Origin: Extensimonas sp963708545
GTDB taxonomy: Bacteria > Pseudomonadota > Gammaproteobacteria > Burkholderiales > Burkholderiaceae_C
Direction of reading: 5' to 3'
Length of the DNA stretch: 16,437 nt
Assembly (NCBI GenBank): GCA_963708545.1
Contig: CAVPUD010000096.1
Coordinates: forward strand, 1-16,437
In this document: piece by piece, positions 1-7,306 of the stretch
Position numbering within the stretch: the first letter of the stretch is position 1
How the letters are laid out: each line of letters begins with the position of its first letter
Position numbers and translations under genes: made by a program
Notes under the pieces: model-generated
The model's database searches: none
What the model saw: the letters and a program-made list of their open reading frames with translations, nothing else
Told to the model about the DNA's origin: nothing

Positions 1-813
1 CCGGTCGAATCAGTTTGAGAACCGTCCCGGCTAAATTTCCCTGGCCGGTCAGGCACAACCGAAGATTCAGTTTATCTTTGCAGTCCGGAAACCGCGACGG
101 CGTCAGCCTTGACTGGCGTGATAACTGATCCGCGAAAATTGGGAATGCCGTATCCAAAATTTGTGGAACCTAAACATTTAATTCTCAACACTCAAATGTT
201 GGTGCCGCCGGATCCAAGCGGCTTCGATGTCGCACTCGAAAAGGGACCGAACATCAAGAGTCTGCCAATATTCCCTGAAATGGCGGATGTGATCGAGGGA
301 CCGGTGCTTATCAAGCTCGGCGATAACATCTCGACGGACACGATTTCGCCTGCCGGCGCCAAGGTGCTTCCCTTTCGCAGCAATATTCCGGCGATCGCGA
401 AGTTCTCATTTGTGCAAGTCGATGAAACTTACCCGGATCGTGCATTGCGTTACCAAGACACTGGATCGATTATCGTCGGCGGGCAAAATTTACGGGCAAG
501 GATCAAGCCGTGAAACATGCAGCCCTCGCTCCGCGTTATCTTGGTGTCCGCGCAGTCGTGGCGAAATCATTCGCTCGTATACATTGGCAGAATCTCGTCA
601 ATTTCGGAATTCTCCCCTTAACTTTTGCGAACCCCGCCGACTGGGATAAAATTGCACAAGGAGATGTCCTAAAGCTGACTGAAGTGCGTACTCTGGGTCT
701 CGAAAAAGTCTCGACTCAGCATCACGAATGTCAGCAAGAACCAGTCTTACGAAGTCGATCATCGAATGTCGCCGCGACAGGTCGAAATCCTGCTTGCGGG
801 CGGGCTGATTAAT
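1..813 (+). pseudogene. Aconitate hydratase, C-terminal part, frame-disrupted and cut at both ends
   Basis: Translated in pieces, this stretch reads as the last third of a bacterial aconitase, the TCA-cycle 4Fe-4S enzyme that interconverts citrate and isocitrate. Visible landmarks are NFPGRSGT (from 34), the cysteine-containing YLCSPETATASALTG, the swivel-domain start GDNISTDTISPAG (near 322), GGQN followed by YGQGSSREHAALAPRYLG (475-540), AKSFARIHWQNLVNFGILPL (about 562-621) and a tail VDHRMSPRQVEILLAGGLIN (about 754-813). The frame changes about four times: near 24-33; one extra T in the TTT at 489-491; one extra A in the AAA at 513-515; and near 710-720. The 5' end is outside the window, and the 3' end stops within ftsA sequence. 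AT-rich codons such as TTA, ATT, AAA and AAT are common, unlike the genes downstream. The identity is secure. Whether it is a real pseudogene or a misassembled read from another organism cannot be decided here; I favour misassembly. Confidence 0.85.
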
Positions 814-1856
814 TGCTCAAAGAGGCCGAGTTCATGGCCGACTGCAAGATCCAGCGCGTCTATACCGGCATCACGGGCAGCCACATCCGCGGCCTGAACT
901 CCAGCGGCATGGTCGCGGTGAAGGACAAAGAGGTCACGGCCGCCGACGTGGCGCGCGTGGTCGAGACGGCCAAGGCCATCAACATTTCCTCCGACCAGCG
1001 CCTGCTGCTGGTCGAGCCGCAGGAGTTCGTGATCGACGGCCAGGACGTGAAAGAGCCGATCGGCATGAGCGGCATCCGCCTCGAAGCCAAGGTGCACATC
1101 GTCACCGGCGCACAAAGCGCGGCCGAGAACATCATCAAGTGCGTGCGCCGCTGCGGCCTCGAGGTCGAGCAGCTGCTGCTCAATCCGCTGGCTTCGAGTC
1201 AGGCCGTGCTCACCGACGACGAACGCGAGCTCGGCGTGGCCGTGGTGGACATCGGCGCGGGCACTACCGACGTGGCCATCTTCACGGGCGGTGCGATCCG
1301 CCACACGGCGGTGATCCCGATCGCGGGTGACCTCATCACCAGCGACATCGCCATGGCGCTGCGCACACCCACCAAGGACGCCGAAGACATCAAGGTCGAA
1401 AGCGGCTGCGCCAAACAGCTGCTCGCCGACCCCGAGGCGCAGGTCGAAGTGCCGGGCCTGGGCGACCGCGGCCCGCGCATGCTCGGCAGGCAGGCGCTGG
1501 CCGGCGTGATCGAGCCGCGCGTGGAAGAAATTTTCGCGCTCGTGCAGCAGGTGGTGCGCGAGTCGGGCTACGAAGAGGTGCTCTCCTCGGGCATAGTGCT
1601 CACGGGCGGCAGCAGCGTCATGCCCGGCATGGTCGAGCTCGGCGAGGACATCTTCCTCAAGCCTGTGCGCCGCGGCGTGCCCAAGTATGCGAGCGCGCTC
1701 GCCGACATGGTCGCGCAGCCGCGCGCCGCTACTGCGATGGGCCTGCTCGAAGAAGCGCGCCTGGCGCGCCTGCGCGGCTTCAAGGTGGCGCAGAAAAGCG
1801 GCTCCATGAAGACCATGCTGGGCCGCGTCAAGGACTTCATCGTGGGGAATTTCTGA
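813..1856 (+). CDS. ftsA: Cell division protein FtsA, missing its N-terminus
   Basis: FtsA is an actin-like ATPase that anchors FtsZ polymers to the inner membrane and recruits later division proteins. The readable protein begins at LKEAEFMADCKI, which corresponds to roughly residue 60-65 of a normal ~410-residue FtsA. The first part of domain 1A, including the first phosphate-binding loop (usually G-x-D-I-G-T), is therefore absent. Present are TGITGSHIRG, the 1C/SHS2 region with VEPQEFVIDGQ, the second phosphate loop VVDIGAGTTDVAIF, the adenosine motif GIVLTGGSSVMPGM, and the C-terminal amphipathic membrane helix ending in MLGRVKDFIVGNF. In this frame a TAA lies at 810-812, so only TTG 813 or ATG 834 could serve as starts, and neither restores the missing domain. 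Upstream sequence is an unrelated aconitase, so the truncation probably reflects a chimeric joint rather than biology. ftsZ follows after 187 bases, the normal order. Confidence 0.93.
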   Translation: MLKEAEFMADCKIQRVYTGITGSHIRGLNSSGMVAVKDKEVTAADVARVVETAKAINISSDQRLLLVEPQEFVIDGQDVKEPIGMSGIRLEAKVHIVTGAQSAAENIIKCVRRCGLEVEQLLLNPLASSQAVLTDDERELGVAVVDIGAGTTDVAIFTGGAIRHTAVIPIAGDLITSDIAMALRTPTKDAEDIKVESGCAKQLLADPEAQVEVPGLGDRGPRMLGRQALAGVIEPRVEEIFALVQQVVRESGYEEVLSSGIVLTGGSSVMPGMVELGEDIFLKPVRRGVPKYASALADMVAQPRAATAMGLLEEARLARLRGFKVAQKSGSMKTMLGRVKDFIVGNF

Positions 1857-2030
1857 CCATGCAGCCCACGATCTGGCACCCGCGCGGCCCGCGCCGCCGC
1901 ATCCCGCGCGGCCGCTGGCGCAGCACCGGCCCACCGCCCGCTTCGGCGCCCCATTTAACCCATTGTTTTTTCGTTTTCCCTTTCTTTTTTCTTCCATCCG
2001 CACACACGCGAAACCAGCGCGTCATATCCC

Positions 2031-2036
2031 AAGGAG
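2031..2036 (+). promoter_or_regulatory. Ribosome binding site of ftsZ
   Basis: AAGGAG lies seven bases before ATG 2044. It decides the ftsZ start against an in-frame upstream ATG at 1963, which would add 27 residues encoded by a pyrimidine-rich leader and has no homologous look. Confidence 0.8.
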
Positions 2037-2043
2037 CAAGGCC

Positions 2044-3267
2044 ATGAGCATCGAAATGATTGAAGCCGAAGAGTTCAACCAGGGCACCCAGATCAAGGTG
2101 ATCGGCGTGGGCGGCGGCGGCAGCAATGCCGTCGAGCACATGATCGGCCGCCAGGTGCAGGGGGTGGAGTTCATCGCCGCGAACACCGACTCGCAGGCGC
2201 TCACGCGCAGCTCGGCGCACCGCATCATCCAGCTCGGCCAGAGCGGCCTGGGCGCAGGCAGCAAGCCCGACAAGGGGCGCGATGCCGCCGAAGCTGCCGT
2301 GGAGGACATCCGCAGCGCCATCAGCGGCGCGCACATGCTGTTCATCACCGCGGGCATGGGCGGCGGCACGGGCACGGGCGCGGCGCCGGTGATCGCGCGC
2401 GTGGCCAAGGAAATGGGCATCCTCACCGTGGGCGTGGTCACCAAACCGTTCGAATGGGAGGGCGGGCGCCGCATGAACAATGCCGACAGCGGCCTGGCCG
2501 AGCTCGAGGCCAACGTCGATTCGCTGATCGTCGTGCTCAACGAAAAGCTGCTCGAAGTGCTGGGCGACGACATCACGCAGGACGAAGCCTTCGCGCACGC
2601 CAACGACGTGCTCAAGAACGCCGTGGGCGGTATCGCCGAGATCATCAACGAGTATGGCCAGGTGAACGTGGACTTCGAGGACGTGCGCACCGTCATGGGC
2701 GAGCCCGGCAAGGCCATGATGGGCACGGCCACGGCCACCGGGCCCGACCGCGCGCGCATCGCCGCCGAGCAGGCCATCGCCTGCCCGCTGCTCGAAGGCA
2801 TAGACCTTTCGGGTGCCAAGGGCGTGCTGGTGCTGGTCACGGCAAGCAAGGGCAGCCTCAAGCTGTCCGAGTCGCGCCTGGCCATGAACACCATCAACGC
2901 CTACGCCTCGCCCGACGCGCACGTGATCTTCGGCGCGGCCTACGACGACAGCCTGGGCGACGCGATCCGCGTGACCGTGGTGGCCACGGGCCTGTCGCGC
3001 CCGAACATGCGCCGCCAGCCGATTTCGGTGGTGCAGGGCGGCTTGCGCACCGGCACGGACAACCTGTCCTTCGCCATGGCAGGCAGCGGCGTTGCCCCCG
3101 CAGCGGTCGTGCCCGGCATGCCCACCGACTACGGCAACATGAAGACGCCCAGCGTGTGGCGCAACAACCGCGCCGCATCCACGGCGGCAGCGCGCGTGGA
3201 TGCGCTTTCCATGGGCGGCATGGACGAGGTCGAGATCCCCGCATATCTGCGCAAACAGGCCGACTGA
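2044..3267 (+). CDS. ftsZ: Cell division protein FtsZ
   Basis: FtsZ is the tubulin-like GTPase that polymerises into the cytokinetic ring at midcell. The 407-residue protein has the N-terminal nucleotide motif IGVGGGGSNAVEHM (residues 20-33), the tubulin signature GMGGGTGTG (104-112), the catalytic T7-loop pattern NVDFEDVRTVM with the two acidic residues that complete the neighbouring subunit's active site, and a variable linker. It ends in the conserved peptide EVEIPAYLRKQAD, which binds FtsA and ZipA. Length and motif order are normal, and I see no disruption. The start at ATG 2044 is supported by AAGGAG just upstream. The 187-base gap after ftsA contains a long pyrimidine run and may carry a separate ftsZ promoter, but no clear -35/-10 pair stands out. 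lpxC follows after 74 bases, the usual end of the division and cell-wall cluster. Confidence 0.98.
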   Translation: MSIEMIEAEEFNQGTQIKVIGVGGGGSNAVEHMIGRQVQGVEFIAANTDSQALTRSSAHRIIQLGQSGLGAGSKPDKGRDAAEAAVEDIRSAISGAHMLFITAGMGGGTGTGAAPVIARVAKEMGILTVGVVTKPFEWEGGRRMNNADSGLAELEANVDSLIVVLNEKLLEVLGDDITQDEAFAHANDVLKNAVGGIAEIINEYGQVNVDFEDVRTVMGEPGKAMMGTATATGPDRARIAAEQAIACPLLEGIDLSGAKGVLVLVTASKGSLKLSESRLAMNTINAYASPDAHVIFGAAYDDSLGDAIRVTVVATGLSRPNMRRQPISVVQGGLRTGTDNLSFAMAGSGVAPAAVVPGMPTDYGNMKTPSVWRNNRAASTAAARVDALSMGGMDEVEIPAYLRKQAD

Positions 3268-3329
3268 TCTGCGTAAATAGCTATCACGGCGATAGTGGCA
3301 GAGCGCAAGTGCGTGCTGTCATGGCGGCG

Positions 3330-3335
3330 TAAAAT
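3330..3335 (+). promoter_or_regulatory. Putative -10 box of lpxC
   Basis: TAAAAT matches five of six bases of the sigma-70 -10 consensus. Placing +1 seven bases after its last base lands on 3342, the A of the lpxC ATG, so the transcript could be leaderless. There is no Shine-Dalgarno sequence between the box and the ATG. I see no good -35 element at the right distance, so the promoter is an inference. Confidence 0.45.
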
Positions 3336-3341
3336 TGCGCC

Positions 3342-4265
3342 ATGCTCCAGCAACGCACCCTCAAGACCCTGACCCGCGCCGTAGGCGTAGGCCTGCACAG
3401 CGGCCAGCGCGTGGAGCTCACGCTGCGCCCGGCGCCGCCCGATACGGGCATTGTGTTTCGCCGCATCGACCTGCCCGAGCCCGTGGACATTCCGGTCGGC
3501 GCCGACGCCGTCACCGACACGCGCCTGGCCTCGACCATAGGCAGCGGCCACGCCAAGGTGCACACCGTGGAGCACTTGATGTCGGCCTGCGCGGGCCTGG
3601 GGCTGGACAATCTTTACGTGGACATCACGGCCGAAGAGGTGCCCATCCTCGACGGCTCGGCCGCATCGTTCGTCTTTTTGCTGCAAAGCGCCGGCATCGT
3701 GCTGCAAAACGCGCCGCGCCGCTTCATCCGCATCCTGCGCACCGTCGAGGTGCGCGAAGGCGAGGGCGCGCAGGCCAAATGGACGCGCCTCGACCCTTAC
3801 CACGGCTTCAAGCTCAGTTTCGAGATCGACTTCGACCACCCTGCCGTCGATGCCACGGGCCAGCGCGTCGAGTTCGACCTGGGCTCGGGCCGCTACAGCC
3901 GCGACATCGCGCGCGCGCGCACCTTCGGCTTCACGCGCGACGTCGAAATGATGCGCGCCAATGGCCTCGCGCTGGGCGGCGGCCTGGACAACGCCATCGT
4001 CATGGACGACTACAAGGTGCTCAACATCGAGGGCCTGCGCTACGACGACGAATTCGTCAAGCACAAGATCCTCGACGCCATGGGCGACCTCTATCTGCTG
4101 GGCAAGCCGCTGCTCGCGGCCTACAGCGCATTCCGCTCGGGCCATGCGCTCAACAACCAGCTATTGCGCGCTCTGCTGGGCCAGCAGGACGCCTGGGAGT
4201 CCGTGTGCTTCGAGGACGAGCGCGAGGCGCCGCGCGGCTTTGCGCAGCCGGCGCCGGCGTGGTGA
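3342..4265 (+). CDS. lpxC: UDP-3-O-acyl-N-acetylglucosamine deacetylase LpxC
   Basis: LpxC removes the acetyl group from UDP-3-O-acyl-GlcNAc, the committed zinc-dependent step of lipid A synthesis in the cytoplasm. The 307-residue length is typical. Zinc and catalytic residues are visible: VEHLMSA with Glu77 and His78, HKILDAMGDL with His241 and Asp245, and SGHALNN with His268. The conserved EVPILDGSAASFV and MLQQRTLK at the N-terminus also match. ATG 3342 gives the standard N-terminus even though no ribosome binding site precedes it; TAAAAT seven bases upstream suggests leaderless expression. It follows ftsZ in the usual order. On its other side lies hfq, which is not the usual neighbour. 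Confidence 0.97.
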   Translation: MLQQRTLKTLTRAVGVGLHSGQRVELTLRPAPPDTGIVFRRIDLPEPVDIPVGADAVTDTRLASTIGSGHAKVHTVEHLMSACAGLGLDNLYVDITAEEVPILDGSAASFVFLLQSAGIVLQNAPRRFIRILRTVEVREGEGAQAKWTRLDPYHGFKLSFEIDFDHPAVDATGQRVEFDLGSGRYSRDIARARTFGFTRDVEMMRANGLALGGGLDNAIVMDDYKVLNIEGLRYDDEFVKHKILDAMGDLYLLGKPLLAAYSAFRSGHALNNQLLRALLGQQDAWESVCFEDEREAPRGFAQPAPAW

Positions 4266-4408
4266 GTGGCGTCCCGCGCGCAGCTTGAAAAGCAGTCTGC
4301 CGCCTCCATCTCCTGCATTCTTGCGCGTGCAGGCCCACACGGGCCAATACGCCGCGTAAGGATTAAGGCGCTGTGGTAAGGTGCCGGTTTACAACAATAG
4401 TTGAACAC

Positions 4409-4412
4409 GGAG
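4409..4412 (+). promoter_or_regulatory. Ribosome binding site of hfq
   Basis: GGAG (within ACGGAGAA) sits six bases before GTG 4419. It supports the GTG as the hfq start rather than the in-frame TTG at 4401, which would add six unconserved residues. Confidence 0.7.
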
Positions 4413-4418
4413 AATATC

Positions 4419-4673
4419 GTGAGCAATAAAGGTCAGCTTCTTCAAGACCCCTTCCTCAACGCCTTGCGCCGCGAGCATGTGCCCGTATCGATCTACCTGG
4501 TCAACGGCATCAAGCTGCAGGGGCAGATCGAATCCTTCGATCAGTACGTGGTGCTGCTGCGCAACACCTTGACCCAGATGGTCTATAAGCACGCCATCTC
4601 CACCATCGTTCCAGGCCGCCCGGTGAATTTTTCGCTCGCCGAGGCTGCCGACGCCGAAGGGGGCGGTCACTGA
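4419..4673 (+). CDS. hfq: RNA chaperone Hfq
   Basis: Hfq is a hexameric Sm-like protein that pairs small RNAs with target mRNAs and affects mRNA stability. The 84-residue protein begins at GTG with SNKGQLLQDPFLN, as in other betaproteobacteria. The Sm1 segment VSIYLVNGIKLQGQIESFDQ and the Sm2 segment with YKHAIST (Tyr56, Lys57, His58; equivalent to Tyr55-Lys56-His57 of E. coli) form the RNA-binding core. Gln9 and Asp10 of the proximal uridine-binding face are present. The rim patch reads RREH (residues 17-20), with His where E. coli has Arg. The C-terminal tail is short and acidic (EAADAEGGGH), as usual outside enterobacteria. hflX begins at the very next base after the stop codon, so the two genes are almost certainly co-transcribed. 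Confidence 0.98.
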   Translation: MSNKGQLLQDPFLNALRREHVPVSIYLVNGIKLQGQIESFDQYVVLLRNTLTQMVYKHAISTIVPGRPVNFSLAEAADAEGGGH

Positions 4674-5897
4674 TTGACCGAAGCATCTCTCGCTGAAAAA
4701 CCGGCCGTGCGCGGCGCTGCTGCGGCGGCGCAAGCAGCCCTTGTTCCGGTACTGCTGGTGGGCGTGGACTTCGGTCTGCCGCATTTCGATCACAAACTCG
4801 AAGAGCTCGGCCTGCTCGCAGAAACCGCGGGCATGCAGCCTGTGGCGCGCCTCACCTGCAAACGCAAGGCACCCGACGCCGCGCTCTTCGTGGGCAGCGG
4901 CAAGGCCGACGAAATCCGCACGCTCGCGCACATGTACGGCGCCGTCGAGGTGCTGTTCGACCAGTCGCTGAGCCCGGCGCAGCAGCGCAACCTGGAGCAG
5001 CACCTCGGGTTGCCCGTGAACGACCGCACGCTGCTGATCCTCGAAATCTTCGCGCAGCGCGCGCGCAGCCACGAGGGCAAGCTGCAGGTCGAACTGGCGC
5101 GCCTGCAGTACCTGAGCACGCGGCTCGTGCGGCGCTGGTCGCACCTGGAGCGCCAGCGCGGCGGCATAGGCGCGCGCGGCGGCCCGGGCGAGACGCAGAT
5201 CGAGCTCGACCGGCGCATGATCGGCCAGGCCATTTTGCGCACCAAGGAGCGCCTTGCCAAGGTCAAGCGCCAGCGCGTAACGCAGCGGCGCCAGCGCGCG
5301 CGGCGCGACACCTTCAACATCTCGCTCGTGGGCTATACCAACGCGGGTAAGTCCACGCTGTTCAATGCGCTCGTGAAGGCGCAGGCGTATGCGGCCAACC
5401 AGCTGTTTGCGACGCTGGATACCACGACGCGGCAGCTCTACCTTGCGGATGCGCAGCGCTCGGTGTCGCTGTCGGACACGGTGGGCTTCATCCGCGACCT
5501 GCCGCACGGCCTCGTCGATGCTTTCGAGGCCACGCTGCAGGAGGCCGTCGATGCGGACTTGCTGCTGCACGTGGTCGATGCCGCGAACCCGCATTTTCCC
5601 GAGCAGATCGCGCAGGTCGAGCGCGTGCTCGTCGAGATCGGCGCCGCGCAGGTGCCGCAGCTGCTGGTCTTCAACAAGCTCGACGCGCTCGCACCCGCGC
5701 AGCAGCCCGCAGTGCTGCAAGACGTCTATGAGCGCGCGGGCCAGCCCGTGCAGCGCATCTTCGTGAGCGCGCGCACGGGTGAGGGTTTGGACTTGCTGCG
5801 CGCACAACTGGCGCGCACGGTGCTCGCCGCCGGCGCACCCGGCAGCGAAGGGCCAGAGCCCTCAGAGTCCCCAGATACCGCGGGTGAATGCACCTGA
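4674..5897 (+). CDS. hflX: GTPase HflX
   Basis: HflX is a ribosome-binding GTPase that splits stalled or heat-stressed 70S ribosomes. The 407-residue protein has the N-terminal HflX domain with FVGSGKADEI and SPAQQRNLEQHL, followed by the helical linker with RLVRRWSHLERQRGGIGARG and GGPGETQIELDRR. The GTPase domain carries G1 GYTNAGKST (220-228), G3 DTVGF (268-272), G4 NKLD (334-337) and G5 SARTGEG. The start is probably TTG 4674, directly after the hfq TGA with no gap, and the purine-rich AAGGGGG at 4657-4663 inside hfq can serve as ribosome binding site. GTG 4707 is an alternative. Translational coupling with hfq is likely. The C-terminal tail is rich in Pro, Glu and Ser and looks disordered. 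Confidence 0.97.
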   Translation: MTEASLAEKPAVRGAAAAAQAALVPVLLVGVDFGLPHFDHKLEELGLLAETAGMQPVARLTCKRKAPDAALFVGSGKADEIRTLAHMYGAVEVLFDQSLSPAQQRNLEQHLGLPVNDRTLLILEIFAQRARSHEGKLQVELARLQYLSTRLVRRWSHLERQRGGIGARGGPGETQIELDRRMIGQAILRTKERLAKVKRQRVTQRRQRARRDTFNISLVGYTNAGKSTLFNALVKAQAYAANQLFATLDTTTRQLYLADAQRSVSLSDTVGFIRDLPHGLVDAFEATLQEAVDADLLLHVVDAANPHFPEQIAQVERVLVEIGAAQVPQLLVFNKLDALAPAQQPAVLQDVYERAGQPVQRIFVSARTGEGLDLLRAQLARTVLAAGAPGSEGPEPSESPDTAGECT

Positions 5898-5945
5898 TTC
5901 GGCACAATGCCGGCCGATGTCATCCAAGAAGCAGAGATTTTGCGC

Positions 5946-7295
5946 ATGAACTTCCGAGATTCATTCCGGCTGCGGGGTATGTTCAATTTGAATGATCCCC
6001 GTTGGGGCCGCGGCGACGACAGGCCGCAGGACGGCAGCCGTCCCGACACCGAGCGCCCGCCCACGCCGCCGGGGCGCGGCCAGGGGCCGGGCCAGCCGCC
6101 CGATCTCGACGAGCTCTGGCGCGACCTCAACCGCAAGCTCGGCAACCTGTTCGGCGGGCGCGGCGGCGCCGGCGGCAATGGCAAGGGGCCGGGGCGCCCG
6201 GGGGGCGGCTTCAGGCCCGACGGCAAGAGCGCGGGCCTGGGCCTTGGGCTGATTGCGGGCATCGTTTTCGTGATCTGGCTGGGCTCGGGCTTTTTCATCG
6301 TGCAGGAAGGCCAGCAGGCCGTCATCACGCGCTTCGGTAAATACCAGAGCACGGCCGGCGCGGGTTTCAACTGGCGCCTGCCCTATCCGATCGAGCGCCA
6401 CGAGACGGTGTTCGTGACGCAGATGCGCTCCGTCGATGTGGGGCGCGACTCGGTCATCAAGAGCACGGGCCTGCGCGACTCGGCCATGCTGACCGAAGAC
6501 GAGAACATCGTCGAGATCAAGTTCGCCGTGCAATACCGCCTCAACGATGCCCGCGCCTGGCTGTTCGAGAGCCGCAGCCCGGCTGACGCCGTGGTGCAGG
6601 CCGCCGAGACGGCCGTGCGTGAAGTCGTGGGCAAGATGCGCATGGACGCGGCGCTCTCGGAAGAGCGCGACCAGATCGCGCCGCACGTGCGCAGTCTGAT
6701 GCAGACCATCCTCGACCGCTACAAGATCGGCGTGGAAGTGCTGGCGGTGAACCTGCAGCAAGGCGGCGTGCGCCCGCCCGAGCAGGTGCAGGCGGCGTTC
6801 GACGACGTGCTCAAGGCCGGCCAGGAGCGCGAGCGCACCAAAAACGAGGCCCAGGCCTACGCCAATGACGTGGTGCCGCGCGCCGTCGGCACGGCCTCGC
6901 GCCTCAAGGAAGAGGCGCAGGGCTACAAGGCGCGCATCGTCGCCCAGGCGCAGGGCGATGCGCAGCGCTTTGCGTCCGTGCTCACCGAGTACCAGCGTGC
7001 GCCCCAGGTCACGCGCGATCGCCTTTATCTCGAAGCGATGCAGCAGATATACGGCAACGTGACCAAGGTGCTGGTCGATGCGCGCCAAGGCTCGAACCTG
7101 CTGTACCTGCCGCTCGACAAGCTGCTGCAAAGCACGACTCAGCCTGCGCAGGCGGCCGAGGTGCCCGCGAGCGCGGCAGCCAATCCCGCTGCGGGTGCAG
7201 CGCCCGCCACAGGGCCGGCACCGGCAGCCAATTTCCCGAATGACAACAGCCGCGCGCGTGACTTCGGCCGCACGCGCGAGCGCGAATCCCGCTAG
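5946..7295 (+). CDS. hflK: HflK, FtsH protease modulator (SPFH/band 7 protein)
   Basis: HflK pairs with HflC in a large inner-membrane, periplasm-facing cage around the FtsH protease and restrains its proteolysis. From ATG 5946 the protein is 449 residues. It has a Gly/Pro-rich cytoplasmic N-terminus with DLDELWRDLNRKLGNLFGG, typical of HflK, then one membrane segment near residues 97-118 (GLGLGLIAGIVFVIWLGSGF). The SPFH/band 7 domain begins FIVQEGQQAVITRFGKY, and a long charged helix and an Ala/Pro-rich tail follow. The start is uncertain: ATG 5907, ATG 5946 and ATG 5979 are all in frame. I chose 5946 because homologues begin shortly before the FNLNDPRWGR motif; no strong ribosome binding site settles it. 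It lies 48 bases after hflX and 11 bases before hflC. Confidence 0.95.
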   Translation: MNFRDSFRLRGMFNLNDPRWGRGDDRPQDGSRPDTERPPTPPGRGQGPGQPPDLDELWRDLNRKLGNLFGGRGGAGGNGKGPGRPGGGFRPDGKSAGLGLGLIAGIVFVIWLGSGFFIVQEGQQAVITRFGKYQSTAGAGFNWRLPYPIERHETVFVTQMRSVDVGRDSVIKSTGLRDSAMLTEDENIVEIKFAVQYRLNDARAWLFESRSPADAVVQAAETAVREVVGKMRMDAALSEERDQIAPHVRSLMQTILDRYKIGVEVLAVNLQQGGVRPPEQVQAAFDDVLKAGQERERTKNEAQAYANDVVPRAVGTASRLKEEAQGYKARIVAQAQGDAQRFASVLTEYQRAPQVTRDRLYLEAMQQIYGNVTKVLVDARQGSNLLYLPLDKLLQSTTQPAQAAEVPASAAANPAAGAAPATGPAPAANFPNDNSRARDFGRTRERESR

Positions 7296-7306
7296 GAGCC
7301 GTCCCC

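Noticed and set aside
759..2003. Long minus-strand open frame opposite ftsA
   Set aside because: It is a His/Ala/Arg-rich shadow of a high-GC gene, with no motifs or ribosome binding site; the plus strand encodes clear FtsA.
1963..2043. Upstream ATG extension of ftsZ
   Set aside because: The extra 27 residues come from a pyrimidine tract and are unlike any FtsZ N-terminus; AAGGAG sits just before ATG 2044.
3278..3296. Hairpin CTATC/GATAG after ftsZ as a terminator
   Set aside because: It has only five pairs with no T-run, too weak to call.
4266..4418. Possible small gene between lpxC and hfq
   Set aside because: No frame shows a start with ribosome binding site or a conserved ending such as a der remnant; it is treated as leader sequence of hfq.
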